Positions 45,633 to 55,331 of a stretch of 64,000 bases of DNA are shown piece after piece (within the stretch, counting starts at the first letter, position 1; every line of letters starts with the position of its first letter). The notes beneath the pieces were generated by a model. It saw nothing but the letters and a program-made list of their open reading frames with translations. It searched no databases and had not been told where the DNA came from. Made by a program: the position numbers and the translations under genes. Source of the DNA: Halomonas sp. SpR1 (lineage in GTDB: Bacteria > Pseudomonadota > Gammaproteobacteria > Pseudomonadales > Halomonadaceae); assembly GCF_031010175.1 (NCBI RefSeq), contig NZ_JAUAMB010000004.1, positions 1-64,000 of the forward strand, read 5' to 3'.

Positions 45633-46894
45633 CCCGTTAGTGGTTGTATGCTGACTACCTCGCCTGGTTGGGCGCCGTCTTGGTCATCGGCAAGCTCAAT
45701 CAAACAGTTAGCTGCCACCATCGAGGTTAAAATGCCCGAACCCTGGGCGCCGGTACTACGCACGTGTAGCTGCCCTTGCTCATCAGTATGGTAAATGCCG
45801 CGAATAAAGTCAGTGCGTTTGAAGCGGCTTTTTAAAGCGTTATCGGCAATCGCAGTAAGACGATGAGGTGACGACAGTGGCAGTCCATAAAGCCGATCCA
45901 AGAGCGGCTTTACAAACTGTAGAAAGGTTACCATGACCGCCACCGGATTGCCGGGTAAGCCAACAAACGGTGTGCGCGCAGCACCTAGCCAACCGCAGAC
46001 CATAGGGCGCCCAGGGCGCAGCGCTACCCGCCAGAAGGCCAAACGACCCAGTTGTTCAAGGGCATCGCGGGTAAAGTCAGCTTGGCCCACCGATACGCCG
46101 CCGCTGGTAATCACCAGGTCGCTCTGCTTGGCGGCGTTTTCAAGGGCTGTTTTAGTCGCTGTTAAATCATCCGGCAGAATGCCCAGGTCAATCACCTCGG
46201 CGCCCTGTTCGGTCAGCAGGCCCATCAGCGTAAATCGGTTGGCGTCGTAAATGCCTGCCTTGGGTAGCGGCTCGCCAGGCGCAGTGACTTCATTGCCGGT
46301 GGAGAAGATTGCGACCTTCGGGCGTCGGTAAACCGTTATTTCGGCATAGCCCAAGGAGGCTAAAAGCCCGAGGGAGGCCGCATCAAGCCGTGCCCCCTCA
46401 GGCATAGCGGTATCACCAATGGCAATATCTTCACCGGCCTGGCGAACGTGTTGGCCGTGTTTGAGGAGCTCCGGCGACTCAATGATGACATGCGCTGGCT
46501 GCTCTTCATGGGGGGCACGCAGCTGTTCACTCATCACCACTGTATCGGTGCCGGGCGGCAATGGGGCGCCGGTGGTGATGCGTACACAGTGCCCGGCAGG
46601 CACCAGCTCGCGGCGATACTGCCCGGCCAACACCTCACCTGCCAGCGGCCAATGGGTTTGCTTGGCCCCGACCCCTTCTCTCGGCAAGGCTAACGCCACG
46701 CCGTCCATGGCTGCATTGGTGTTTTGCGGCACGTTAATGGGAGCATGAACAGTTGCCGCCAAGCGGCGGCCGTGGGCCTGCGCCAATGGGATCTGCTCAA
46801 TTCCCAGCGGGCGCTCAATAAGAGTGGCAAGCGACTGACGCGCTTCGTCAACGCTAAGCATCTGTTCGCCCAGGTCAAAGCAGGAGAGGGTCAT
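45623..46894 (-). CDS. moeA: Molybdopterin molybdenumtransferase MoeA (first copy)
   Basis: MoeA inserts molybdate into adenylylated molybdopterin. The 423-residue product shows [17 protein letters not shown] at the N-terminus, [45 protein letters not shown] and [18 protein letters not shown]. The ATG at 46894 with GGAGG upstream is used; a longer reading overlaps mobA wrongly. Start and stop overlap the mobA and moaA genes by a few bases. A second moeA is encoded at 58.1-59.3 kb, which raises the question of metal specificity. Confidence 0.94.
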   Translation of the reverse strand: MTLSCFDLGEQMLSVDEARQSLATLIERPLGIEQIPLAQAHGRRLAATVHAPINVPQNTNAAMDGVALALPREGVGAKQTHWPLAGEVLAGQYRRELVPAGHCVRITTGAPLPPGTDTVVMSEQLRAPHEEQPAHVIIESPELLKHGQHVRQAGEDIAIGDTAMPEGARLDAASLGLLASLGYAEITVYRRPKVAIFSTGNEVTAPGEPLPKAGIYDANRFTLMGLLTEQGAEVIDLGILPDDLTATKTALENAAKQSDLVITSGGVSVGQADFTRDALEQLGRLAFWRVALRPGRPMVCGWLGAARTPFVGLPGNPVAVMVTFLQFVKPLLDRLYGLPLSSPHRLTAIADNALKSRFKRTDFIRGIYHTDEQGQLHVRSTGAQGSGILTSMVAANCLIELADDQDGAQPGEVVSIQPLTGWL

Positions 46895-47514
46895 TTTACC
46901 TCCTTGCTGGAAGATCCCATGAGTACCTTTTCCAGACGCAGCTTCTCCTCTTCGGTATTGAGATTGGCAAAAGCGTCGGGGCAGTCCGACATATCGACTT
47001 TGCACCAGTCGTGGCGGGCGTACCAGCGGTCGATCTTACGCTCCCCTTCGGCCAAGGTAGCGGCCAAATCATCGGCAAGCGAAGTGCGCAATAGCGCAAC
47101 CACCGGGTGCAGCCGTTCACCGTCAAAGGCCACGGCGATGTCATGCTCGCCGTTCTCTGAGGCGATGCCGGCCACCATCCGCGCTACTAAATCGTCGGGC
47201 AGCGCAGGGGAGTCGCAGGGGACTACCAGTAACCAGGGGGTGTTTGCCGCGCGCAGACCGCTATAGATGCCCATCAGCGGACCTTTAAAGCCGCCTTCAG
47301 CATCTGCAATTACCCGATCAGCGAAAAAGCGGTAAGCGTCGGCATTGCGGTTGGCGTTAATCACTAGCTCGGCCACCTGGCCTTCAAGGCGCTTGACCAC
47401 ATGGCCGACTAGCGGCAGGCCTGCAAAAGGTTCAAGCCCTTTGTCTCGGCCGCCCATTCGGCGCCCTTCGCCGCCAGCGAGAATCATGCCAGTGAGGTCG
47501 TGAGAGGGGATCAT
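46891..47514 (-). CDS. mobA: Molybdenum cofactor guanylyltransferase
   Basis: MobA joins GMP to the molybdenum cofactor to give the bis-MGD form used by formate dehydrogenases of the DMSO-reductase family. The 207-residue protein has the N-terminal nucleotide loop ILAGGEGRRMGGRDKGLEPF and VPCDSPALPDDLV with the metal-binding aspartate. It overlaps fdhD upstream and moeA downstream by four bases each, so translation is coupled through the operon. Confidence 0.94.
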   Translation of the reverse strand: MIPSHDLTGMILAGGEGRRMGGRDKGLEPFAGLPLVGHVVKRLEGQVAELVINANRNADAYRFFADRVIADAEGGFKGPLMGIYSGLRAANTPWLLVVPCDSPALPDDLVARMVAGIASENGEHDIAVAFDGERLHPVVALLRTSLADDLAATLAEGERKIDRWYARHDWCKVDMSDCPDAFANLNTEEEKLRLEKVLMGSSSKEVK

Positions 47515-48398
47515 GAGCTTGCCTTTGTTGATGAGCGATATTCTTGTGAAGAACGGGCATGGGATGGTCGCGACGGGATCGCGTCCAGCGCTAAACGGTT
47601 TTGGGTATTGATCGCCTGAAAGTGGCGGCCTTTGGCGCGGGCGATCAGCATCACTCCAAAGCGTTCGGCCAGTTCGACGCCTTTTTGGGTGACGCCCGAG
47701 CGCGATACCAGCACGCTTATGCCCATTTGGGCCACTTTAAGTACCATCTCAGACGTTAGCCGCCCGGTGGTGTAGAAGATATCCGCATTGGCACTATCTG
47801 CCTGCTGCAACCATTGGCGCCCCGCCAGGGTATCCACTGCGTTATGCCGCCCCACATCCTCTACAAAATCAAGCACCTCGGTTTGCTGGCACAACGCACA
47901 GCCGTGAACGGCGCCCGCGCTGCGATACGTCTCATTATAGGCGTTAAGATTTTGTAGTAGTTGATAGAGCGTGGATTGGGCCAACTGGGTAGCAGGCAGC
48001 TTCGTGAGCGCGGTTTGATCAAGCAGTTTACCAAATACCGTGCCTTGGCCGCAGCCGGTGGTCACCGTGCGGGTACTCAACCGTGCTTCCAGATCTTCGG
48101 GCAGATGCCGGGTAACCACCACCGCCGCTTCGACCTCCCAGTCGACCTGGACTGCCTGCAAATCGTCTGCAGCGCGCAGCAGCCCCTGATTGCGCAGATA
48201 GCCAACGACTAAGGCTTCCGGATCGTCGCCCAGTGTCATCAGCGTGACAATTTCACGTTTATTGAGGTAGACCGTCAACGCTCTTTCAGCGGCAATCGCC
48301 TGCTGGCGGGCATCGCCATACTCATCGACGATGCTGATCTCGGTGGTGGCTGGCAAGCGGGCTCGGCTTATCTGAAGAGCGGGCTGAAGGGCGGGCAT
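47511..48398 (-). CDS. fdhD: Formate dehydrogenase accessory sulfurtransferase
   Basis: FdhD carries sulfur from a cysteine desulfurase to the molybdenum cofactor and is required for formate dehydrogenase activity. The 295-residue protein contains the conserved CxxC loop GCALCQQ and the nearby DFVEDVGRHNAVDTLAG and FYTTGRLTSEMVLK segments. ATG 48398 behind GAGGA is used. It is the first gene of a minus-strand cofactor operon and diverges from the plus-strand formate dehydrogenase operon across 117 bases. Confidence 0.95.
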   Translation of the reverse strand: MPALQPALQISRARLPATTEISIVDEYGDARQQAIAAERALTVYLNKREIVTLMTLGDDPEALVVGYLRNQGLLRAADDLQAVQVDWEVEAAVVVTRHLPEDLEARLSTRTVTTGCGQGTVFGKLLDQTALTKLPATQLAQSTLYQLLQNLNAYNETYRSAGAVHGCALCQQTEVLDFVEDVGRHNAVDTLAGRQWLQQADSANADIFYTTGRLTSEMVLKVAQMGISVLVSRSGVTQKGVELAERFGVMLIARAKGRHFQAINTQNRLALDAIPSRPSHARSSQEYRSSTKASS

Positions 48399-48515
48399 GG
48401 CGAATCCTCGCAAAACGGTTCTCGCAAAACGACAGGGTTGACGATGATGGCGCCGGGGAGGCTTACTTGTCTACCTATTCAAGCGCTATCCGTTTATGGC
48501 AAAAGGTCTGATGTA

Positions 48516-48956
48516 ATGAGTGATAACCTACGCCCAGTCAGTATTACCTTGATTGCCGAAGCCAAGCAGGTGGGGCGCTTTAGCCTAACCCAGTGGCGCA
48601 TTGCTGAGCTTGCGCTGTCTGATCAGGGTGAGCATGTGCTTAACCTACAACTGTCGATGACCGAGCGTGCTGCCTACCGTTTTAACTTAACCTCCGCTAC
48701 CTCGCGTTTATTTGTGCGGGCTGGATTCACTGGCCAACCCCCCAAACCTGACGCTATCACCGCCAGCCAGGATGTGGCGGCGGGTTGGATGGATGGCGAA
48801 CAGCAGGTGCTCGAAGCGCCCATGCCCATGGCTATTCAGATCTGGATTGAGAGCTACCTCGCGCGCCACGGCGAAGCACCGCTGGAAATGCGTAAGAAGA
48901 AACGCAAAGGGGCAGGGCGGGCGAAAGAGACGCCCACCAAGGAGCAACCAAAATGA
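48516..48956 (+). CDS. DUF3305 protein of the formate dehydrogenase operon
   Basis: The 146-residue product fits DUF3305, a family found next to formate dehydrogenase genes: RPVSITLIAEAKQVGRFSLTQWRI, then LTSATSRLFVRAG and ASQDVAAGWMDGEQQVLEAPMP. Its biochemical role is unknown. ATG 48516 is chosen because it starts the family-like sequence; an earlier in-frame ATG lies in the promoter region. It overlaps the DUF3306 gene by four bases (ATGA). The lysine- and arginine-rich tail is low in complexity. Confidence 0.85.
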   Translation: MSDNLRPVSITLIAEAKQVGRFSLTQWRIAELALSDQGEHVLNLQLSMTERAAYRFNLTSATSRLFVRAGFTGQPPKPDAITASQDVAAGWMDGEQQVLEAPMPMAIQIWIESYLARHGEAPLEMRKKKRKGAGRAKETPTKEQPK

Positions 48957-49576
48957 GTCGTTTGGAACGCTGGTCGCGGCTTAAGCGTAATCTGCCAACG
49001 CAAAATGACGAGCCACCCGCGGGCGCACCCAGTGATGAAACGTCCGAGGAGCCGAATGCTGCGGCTTATAACGAGACCGAGCAGCCGCAACAGGCACCTG
49101 AAACACCGCCAGACCCAGAACGAGAACCAGAACCCGGCAGTCTCGACCATACATTGCCTGATCCAAATACATTGGCAGCGGGCAGCGACTTCAGCGCTTT
49201 TATGGCACCGGGAGTAAGCGGCCCTTTACGCAGGCAAGCATTGAAACGGCTATGGGCGACCGGCAACTACAACGTCCGCGACGGTCTGGATGACTATGAC
49301 GCCGACTATAATAAACTGTTGAAGCCCATGGGCTCCGAGCTCGCCAGCCAACTACGCCGCTGGACACATAAAGTGGAAGAGGTCGTTGATAAGTCGCTAG
49401 AGGACGCCGAACCCGAGCCTCACAAAGAGCTGACAGCTGACGAGCAGACAAATGAGCAAGCGGTGACGTTAGAGGAAGAGTCCTCAAAGTCTTGCGCTGA
49501 CAGTGACAACACTGTAAAAAAAGCGCCGCTAGACGACCAGTCTGATTATTTATCAGGTACTAAGACGAAAACATGA
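48953..49576 (+). CDS. DUF3306 protein of the formate dehydrogenase operon
   Basis: The 207-residue product fits DUF3306, the usual partner of DUF3305: MSRLERWSRLKRN at the start, FSAFMAPGVSGPLRRQALKRLWATGNYNVRDGLDDYDADY in the middle. Both ends are acidic and rich in Pro, Glu and Gln, likely disordered. No catalytic motif is visible. It may act in assembly or maturation of the formate dehydrogenase, judged only from context. Confidence 0.85.
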   Translation: MSRLERWSRLKRNLPTQNDEPPAGAPSDETSEEPNAAAYNETEQPQQAPETPPDPEREPEPGSLDHTLPDPNTLAAGSDFSAFMAPGVSGPLRRQALKRLWATGNYNVRDGLDDYDADYNKLLKPMGSELASQLRRWTHKVEEVVDKSLEDAEPEPHKELTADEQTNEQAVTLEEESSKSCADSDNTVKKAPLDDQSDYLSGTKTKT

Positions 49577-49776
49577 GATTGACAATAAGTCGATGAAATT
49601 CAAAAGCTTAGCAATGCAATAGATCCCTAGCGTTGGCAGCGTTGACGGTAATCAGGTTGGCAAATTATGGATTTCGCCATAGGCTGAACTTAGCGTCAAC
49701 GCATTGTTATGCCACAATAGTTAAATAATATAACTCAAAATTATAATAAGAATTATTCACCTGACCGTGAGAACGC
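49577..49776 (+). promoter_or_regulatory. Gap between DUF3306 and the polyferredoxin gene
   Basis: A 200-base gap. gcgttgacg (49639-49647) and cgtcaacgc (49694-49702) are exact 9-base inverted copies 46 bases apart. TTGACGGTAATCAG at 49642-49655 is a partial match to an FNR-type site. An AT-rich stretch follows. A separate promoter for the polyferredoxin-to-fdhC part is plausible. Confidence 0.35.
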
Positions 49777-51489
49777 ATGAACCAACGAATCCAACTGGCG
49801 TCGGTAGACGACCAGCGCAATGCCGAGGCTCGGGAGACGGTACGCCAGCGTATCTCTTGGCCCGCTAACCTGACGCCTGCCAATGTGACCTATCACAGCC
49901 GCGGTCATGCGCTGTTAATAGGGTCGGCCGATGACGTTTATCCAGCCGCTCGCGCGCTTCAAGGGCGCGGCCTAGCATCGCTGACGCTGTTAGTTACTGA
50001 GTCGAACAGTCCGGGAGATGACACTCTCGGAGCTAGCGAGCCGCTGATCACCCAGACATTGACCCAGGAACAGCTCAGCCACCTGCGTATCAACGGTTAT
50101 CTGGGGGCTTTTAGCGTCCAGCTTGACGACGGCGATTCACCGCTGAATCTTGCCCGTGCATTGATTCAGCGCGACGGCTTTGACCTAATCCTTGACCTTG
50201 CTGCGACTACCCACACCCAGCGCTGGGAGTTGCCGCCACCTGGCTATGTGGTGATGCAGTGGCAGAATGTTGAGCAGCGCAGCGACACTCTCGACGATTT
50301 TGTAGGGCTGGTGGGCGAATTCGACAAGCCGCGCTACTTCCAGGTCAATAGCGACTTATGCGCCCACTCCACCAGCGGCAATATTGGCTGCACCCGCTGT
50401 TTGGACGTCTGCCCGGCGGATGCTATTTCCAGCATTAAGGGGCGGATTGAGTCTCACATTGAGATTGATCCCTTTCTTTGCCAAGGCGTCGGCAGTTGCA
50501 CCAGCGCCTGCCCCACCGGTGCTATCGAATTCCGCCTTCCGGAAACGCGCCGCCAGCAGGATACGCTCTCCGCTTGGTTGAGCGCCTACCGTGAAGCAGG
50601 CGGCCAGGTGCCGGTGCTGCGTTTTATTACCCATGATTCGCAGGACGCCGAACGGGCTGCTGGTATCGTGCCCGCAGGCCATGTGATTGACGCCCCGTTA
50701 GAAGAGCTGGGAGCAGCGGGTCACGACCAATGGCTAACCGCCCTGGCCGCCGGTGCCGCCGAAGTGCGTATCCAGCTTCACCCCAATATGCCCGCCCGCT
50801 TGAGCGCTTTTTTGCTCGATCAGGTTGCCCAAGCTCATGCATTGCTGGACGCCTTGGGCCATGACAGCGCGCGCGTAAAACTGATCGAGATAGCCGATGG
50901 CGCCGCCCGTGATGCGTTACCGACGCTAACGCCGTTGACAGAAGCGCCGTTGAGCCTACCCGAGCCAGAAAAGCGTGCGCGTTTGAACCACGTTTTGGCG
51001 CGGCTGGCCGAGCTGGGAAACCCCAGCGGCGAACGGGCTGAAGTGCCGGTTGGCGCTGCCTACGGTGCGATTCAGGTCGATAGCGATGCCTGCACGCTGT
51101 GCCACGCCTGTGTCAGTAACTGCCCAACCCCGGCGCTGAAGTCGGGTGGGAAAACGCCCGCGCTGAGCTTCCTTGAAGCGGACTGCGTGCAGTGCGGCCT
51201 GTGTGAACAGGCTTGCCCAGAGAATGCGATCACTCTGATGCCCGGCTTCCTCGCCTCCAATGCCCGCGAGACGCGCCAGATTTGCCATGAAGAGGCGGCG
51301 TTTGAGTGCATCAGCTGTGGTAAGCCGTTTGCCACTGTCAGCACGGTAGCGACGATTAAACAGAAACTTGCTAACCACCCTTACTTTGCCGGTGAGGCAA
51401 TGATCCGTCTGGAAATGTGTGAAGACTGCCGGGTAAAAGATGTGTGGAAAACCATGATTCGCGACCCTGACGCGCAACTGAAGGTATAA
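49777..51489 (+). CDS. Polyferredoxin (multiple 4Fe-4S) protein of the formate dehydrogenase operon
   Basis: A 570-residue cytosolic Fe-S protein. Cluster motifs are grouped in two pairs: CTRCLDVCP and CQGVGSCTSACP at about residues 205-250, then CTLCHACVSNCP and CVQCGLCEQACP at about 440-490. Two more CxxC pairs are near the C-terminus (CISC, CEDC). The N-terminal 190 residues contain no cysteine cluster. Proteins of this type accompany FDH operons with TorD-like chaperones and may deliver electrons or help cluster assembly. The ribosome site before the ATG is weak. Confidence 0.85.
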   Translation: MNQRIQLASVDDQRNAEARETVRQRISWPANLTPANVTYHSRGHALLIGSADDVYPAARALQGRGLASLTLLVTESNSPGDDTLGASEPLITQTLTQEQLSHLRINGYLGAFSVQLDDGDSPLNLARALIQRDGFDLILDLAATTHTQRWELPPPGYVVMQWQNVEQRSDTLDDFVGLVGEFDKPRYFQVNSDLCAHSTSGNIGCTRCLDVCPADAISSIKGRIESHIEIDPFLCQGVGSCTSACPTGAIEFRLPETRRQQDTLSAWLSAYREAGGQVPVLRFITHDSQDAERAAGIVPAGHVIDAPLEELGAAGHDQWLTALAAGAAEVRIQLHPNMPARLSAFLLDQVAQAHALLDALGHDSARVKLIEIADGAARDALPTLTPLTEAPLSLPEPEKRARLNHVLARLAELGNPSGERAEVPVGAAYGAIQVDSDACTLCHACVSNCPTPALKSGGKTPALSFLEADCVQCGLCEQACPENAITLMPGFLASNARETRQICHEEAAFECISCGKPFATVSTVATIKQKLANHPYFAGEAMIRLEMCEDCRVKDVWKTMIRDPDAQLKV

Positions 51490-51493
51490 GCCG

Positions 51494-52108
51494 ATGACGG
51501 ATGCACTGCCCACGCTTAAAGAAGCGGATGCGCTACGCGCCGATATCTACCGGCTATTAGCCACGCTATTGCGCCAAGCGCCGGACACGGAATTGCTGGA
51601 TTGGCTGGCTGAGTTGGCTATCGAGCAAGATGGCAGCCGTTTGGCGGAATGCTGGCAAGCGCTGGCCATCGCCGCCCAGAATGCCAACGTAGAGCAACTG
51701 CAGAGAGCCCACTTTCGCCTCCTGGTGGGCGTGATTCAAGGTGAAGTGGTGCCCTACGCCTCCTGGTACCGCAATGGCGAATTAATGGAAGCTGCGCTGG
51801 TCGCGTTACGTAAAGACCTGAAAGTACTCGGCTTTGAACGCAGTGAGCACACCCGTGACCCTGAAGATCACTTGGCGGCTCTGTGTGAAGTCATGGCGAT
51901 GTTGATTGACGCCGAAAGCGCAGAGCAGGGCTATTTCTTTAGCCAACATTTAGCGCCCTGGGCGGCCGACTGTTTTGCCGATCTGGGACAGGTAGACACC
52001 GCTTTCTATGCAGCGCTGGGGCAGTTAGGTAGCGCTTTTATGCAGAGTGAGCAGGCTCGCTTAAGCGTTGATGTGGGCCACACACCGGTGCGGATCGTTG
52101 AACCTTAG
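51494..52108 (+). CDS. TorD/DmsD-family molecular chaperone
   Basis: A 204-residue all-helical chaperone for molybdoenzymes. The family segments are ADIYRLLATLLRQAP at the N-terminus, LVGVIQGEVVPYASWYRNGELMEAALVALRKD in the middle, and EDHLAALCEVMAMLI, which matches the E-P-x-D-H-like core of TorD proteins. It should bind the Tat signal of the alpha subunit encoded downstream, holding it until the cofactor is inserted. It begins four bases after the polyferredoxin stop. Confidence 0.88.
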   Translation: MTDALPTLKEADALRADIYRLLATLLRQAPDTELLDWLAELAIEQDGSRLAECWQALAIAAQNANVEQLQRAHFRLLVGVIQGEVVPYASWYRNGELMEAALVALRKDLKVLGFERSEHTRDPEDHLAALCEVMAMLIDAESAEQGYFFSQHLAPWAADCFADLGQVDTAFYAALGQLGSAFMQSEQARLSVDVGHTPVRIVEP

Positions 52109-52204
52109 CGGAGGCTCCATAAAAAAATTAGTAAAAGCAAAAATCAGCAAAAGCAAAAAAAGCATAAAAAGACCCGTATAAAAAGCATGCAAGAGGAGAA
52201 ACCC
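52109..52204 (+). repeat. A-rich low-complexity leader before the small Tat protein gene
   Basis: This 96-base gap is dominated by runs of A on the plus strand with repeated aaaagcaaaaa-like units between TorD and the next gene. Such unstructured A-rich leaders can boost translation of the downstream cistron. A gaggag ribosome site ends it. Confidence 0.45.
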
Positions 52205-52417
52205 ATGCAGCCGTCACAGCAACCATTACATAACCCTGAGCGCCGCCGGTTTATGAAAACCATCGGGTTGGGAACCGCCGCTGCTGGCGCTGCAGCGGCG
52301 GTCGGCCATGTCACTCTGGCCCAGGCCGAGACTGCCCCGGTGAAAAACGAAAAACCATCGGTTAACTACCGTGAGACTGATCACGTCCGTGCTTATTACG
52401 CCTCGCTGCGTGACTGA
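52205..52417 (+). CDS. Small Tat-signal protein of the formate dehydrogenase operon (FdhX-like)
   Basis: A 70-residue protein that is nearly all a Tat signal: NPERRRFMKTIGLGTAAAGAAAAVGHVTLAQA, with the twin arginines and a long alanine-rich hydrophobic part, and then a short polar tail (NYRETDHVRAYYASLRD). Small proteins of this kind precede the alpha subunit in FDH operons of other proteobacteria. It may be exported with the enzyme as a small subunit or act in assembly. The ATG at 52205 follows an aagaggag site. Confidence 0.8.
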   Translation: MQPSQQPLHNPERRRFMKTIGLGTAAAGAAAAVGHVTLAQAETAPVKNEKPSVNYRETDHVRAYYASLRD

Positions 52418-52441
52418 CGGCGGAATACCAGGAGATTTGCC

Positions 52442-55294
52442 ATGCGCTTAACTCGCAAAACAGACACCCCCAAGGCCTCCGGGCTGGGTATTTCCCGTCG
52501 CCAGTTCCTCAAACGCAGCGGTGCTGCCACCGGCGGTGTGGCTGCCGTTGGTTTTATGGGTGCGCCCATGATGCGGCGCTCAGAAGCCGCTGACAAAACA
52601 CCCGTGCTGGACTCGCCGGTCGAGACCAAACGCACCATCTGCTCCCACTGTTCAGTGGGTTGTGGCGTGTATGCCGAAGTTCAAGAGGGCATTTGGACGA
52701 AGCAGGAGCCGGCGTTCGATCACCCCATCAACCGTGGTGCGCACTGCGCGAAGGGCGCTTCGCTGCGCCAGCACGGTCACTCCACGCGGCGCCTCAAGTA
52801 CCCGATGAAGCTGGTCGCGGGTGAGTGGGAACGCATGAGCTGGGATGACGCCATTAACGAGATTGGCGACAAGCTGCTTGAACTGCGCGAAGAGCACGGC
52901 CCGGACAGCGTTTACTGGCTGGGTTCGGCGAAGTTCAGCAACGAGCAGGCGTATTTAATGCGCAAGCTTGCCTCGCTGTGGGGCACCAACAATACCGACC
53001 ACCAGGCGCGTATTTGCCACTCCACCACCGTGGCGGGCGTGGCGAATACCTGGGGTTATGGAGCGATGACTAACTCGCTCAACGATATGCATAACAGCAA
53101 GGCGATTCTGTTCATTGGCTCTAACCCCAGTGAAGCGCATCCGGTGGCGATGCAGCACATTCTGATCGCCAAAGAGCGCAATAATTGCGACATTATCGTG
53201 GCCGACCCGCGCTTTACCCGCACCGCCGCCAAGGCCAACAAATACGTGCGTCTACGTCCCGGTTCGGACGTCGCCTATATTTGGGGCTTGCTGTGGCACA
53301 TCTTTGATAACGGCTGGGAAGACAACGAGTACATCAATCAACGCGTTTACGGTATGGATGAAGTGCGCGCTGAAGTCGCCAACTTCCCGCCCAACGTTGT
53401 AGAAGAAGTCACCGGCGTCCCCGAAGCCGAGATGTACGATGTCGCCAAACGCCTCTCCGACAATCGGCCTGGCTGTGTGGTCTGGTGTATGGGCGGCACC
53501 CAGCACACCACCGGTAACAACAATACCCGCGCTTACTGCATTCTTGAACTGGCGCTGGGGAATATCGGTGTGGCAGGCGGCGGCGCTAATATCCTGCGTG
53601 GCCACGATAACGTGCAGGGGGCGACCGACCTTGGCCTTGGCTGCGACTCACTGCCGGGTTACTACGGTTTGGCGGAAGGTGCCTGGCAGCACTGGGCGCA
53701 GGTGTGGGATCTCGACTACGAGTGGCTAAAAGGCCGCTATGACGATACCGAGTACGCCGACGGCAAGCCGATGTACACCGCCGGTATTACCGTATCGCGC
53801 TGGGTCGATGGCGTGCTCGAAGAGGACGAAAACATCTCCCAGCGTACCGCGCTGAAAGCGATGTTCTACTGGGGCCACGCGGTTAACTCCCAGACTCGCG
53901 GCGTCGAGATGCAAAAAGCCATGCAGAAGCTGGAGATGATGGTCATCGTTGACCCTTATCCCACCGTAGCTGCTGTTATGCATGACCGTAGCGACGGCGT
54001 TTACCTGCTGCCAGCGGCGACCCAGTTCGAAACCACTGGAAGTGTCACGGCGACTAACCGTTCGATTCAGTGGCGTGATCGCGTCATTGAGCCACTATTT
54101 GAGTCCAAGCCTGACCACGAAATCATGTACCTGTTTGCCCGTAAACTGGGCTTTGGTAATGAGCTGGTCAAGAACTATCAGATGAACGGCGATGAGCCGC
54201 TGATCGAAGATATTCTGCGCGAAATCAACAGCGGTATGTGGACGGTAGGCTACACCGGACAAAGCCCAGAGCGTCTCAAAGAGCACCAGCAAAACTGGCA
54301 CACCTTCAGCTTCGAGAATCTGCGCGCAGAGGGTGGCCCGGCGGACGGTGATTACTACGGCTTGCCGTGGCCCTGCTGGGGTACGCCTGAGTTTAACCAC
54401 CCGGGCTCGCCCAATCTTTACGATACCAGCGTGCCGGTGATGGAAGGTGGCATGGGCTTCCGTGCCCGTTTCGGTATCGAACGCGATGGCGTTAACCTTC
54501 TGGCGGAAGGTTCAGCGCCGGTAGGCGGCGATATCGATGACGGCTATCCAGAGTTCAACGACCAACTGCTTAAAGATTTAGGCTGGTGGGACGACCTTAC
54601 CGCGGAAGAAAAGCAGGCGGCGGAAGGCAAAAACTGGAAAACCGACCTCTCTGGCGGTATCCAGCGGGTCACCATTGAGCATGGTTGTGCGCCCTACGGC
54701 AACGCCAAGGCACGCGCCGTGGTCTGGACGTTCCCCGACCAGGTGCCGAAGCACCGCGAGCCGCTCTACACCACGCGCCGTGATTTGGTTGAACGCTTCC
54801 CAACTTGGGACGATTTCGACTCCATCATGCGCCTGCCAACCATGTACAAAACCATCCAGGATCGCGATAACAGCGGCGATTACCCAATCATTCTCACCTC
54901 TGGGCGTCTGGTTGAGTACGAAGGTGGCGGGGAGGAGACGCGCTCCATGTCGTGGCTGGCCGAGTTACAGCAGGAGATGTTTGTCGAAATTAACCCGGCG
55001 AACGCCAACGATCTGAGTATCAAGGATGGCGACGATGTCTGGGTTGAAGGGGCAGAGGGTGGCCGCGTGAAAGTCAAAGCGTTGGTTACACCTCGGGTCG
55101 ACCGCAACGTGGCGTTTATGCCGTTCCACTTTGGCGGCATGTTCCAGGGCGAAAGCCTGCGTGATCGTTATCCAGATGGATCGGATCCGTACATCATCGG
55201 TGAAGCGGCCAACACCGCGACCACCTACGGTTACGACCCGGTGACACTGATGCAAGAGACCAAGTGCACCATCTGCCGCATTGAGCGGGCTTAA
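52442..55294 (+). CDS. Formate dehydrogenase alpha (catalytic) subunit, periplasmic, cysteine type
   Basis: A 950-residue molybdopterin bis-MGD enzyme that oxidises formate to CO2 in the periplasm. A Tat signal (SRRQFLKRSGAATGG) is followed by the 4Fe-4S motif CSHCSVGCGVYAEVQ and HCAKGAS. The Mo/W ligand is Cys192 in QARICHSTTV, so it is a cysteine rather than a selenocysteine enzyme. IGSNPSEAHPV and GGGANILRGHDNVQGATDLG bind the cofactor. Beta and gamma subunits follow. Its maturation genes flank it on both sides. Whether it uses Mo or W cannot be told from sequence. Confidence 0.94.
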   Translation: MRLTRKTDTPKASGLGISRRQFLKRSGAATGGVAAVGFMGAPMMRRSEAADKTPVLDSPVETKRTICSHCSVGCGVYAEVQEGIWTKQEPAFDHPINRGAHCAKGASLRQHGHSTRRLKYPMKLVAGEWERMSWDDAINEIGDKLLELREEHGPDSVYWLGSAKFSNEQAYLMRKLASLWGTNNTDHQARICHSTTVAGVANTWGYGAMTNSLNDMHNSKAILFIGSNPSEAHPVAMQHILIAKERNNCDIIVADPRFTRTAAKANKYVRLRPGSDVAYIWGLLWHIFDNGWEDNEYINQRVYGMDEVRAEVANFPPNVVEEVTGVPEAEMYDVAKRLSDNRPGCVVWCMGGTQHTTGNNNTRAYCILELALGNIGVAGGGANILRGHDNVQGATDLGLGCDSLPGYYGLAEGAWQHWAQVWDLDYEWLKGRYDDTEYADGKPMYTAGITVSRWVDGVLEEDENISQRTALKAMFYWGHAVNSQTRGVEMQKAMQKLEMMVIVDPYPTVAAVMHDRSDGVYLLPAATQFETTGSVTATNRSIQWRDRVIEPLFESKPDHEIMYLFARKLGFGNELVKNYQMNGDEPLIEDILREINSGMWTVGYTGQSPERLKEHQQNWHTFSFENLRAEGGPADGDYYGLPWPCWGTPEFNHPGSPNLYDTSVPVMEGGMGFRARFGIERDGVNLLAEGSAPVGGDIDDGYPEFNDQLLKDLGWWDDLTAEEKQAAEGKNWKTDLSGGIQRVTIEHGCAPYGNAKARAVVWTFPDQVPKHREPLYTTRRDLVERFPTWDDFDSIMRLPTMYKTIQDRDNSGDYPIILTSGRLVEYEGGGEETRSMSWLAELQQEMFVEINPANANDLSIKDGDDVWVEGAEGGRVKVKALVTPRVDRNVAFMPFHFGGMFQGESLRDRYPDGSDPYIIGEAANTATTYGYDPVTLMQETKCTICRIERA

Positions 55295-55331
55295 GTTTAA
55301 TAAGAAAGCCCCGACCGACCTGACAGCACGA

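Noticed and set aside
48399-48515. Molybdenum-cofactor riboswitch between fdhD and DUF3305
   Set aside because: The 117-base gap is too short to hold two promoters plus the large Moco motif, and no matching stems were recognised.
53005-53030. Possible selenocysteine codon in the FDH alpha gene
   Set aside because: The ligand codon is TGC (cysteine) at 53015-53017 and the gene has no internal TGA, so no selenocysteine system is needed.
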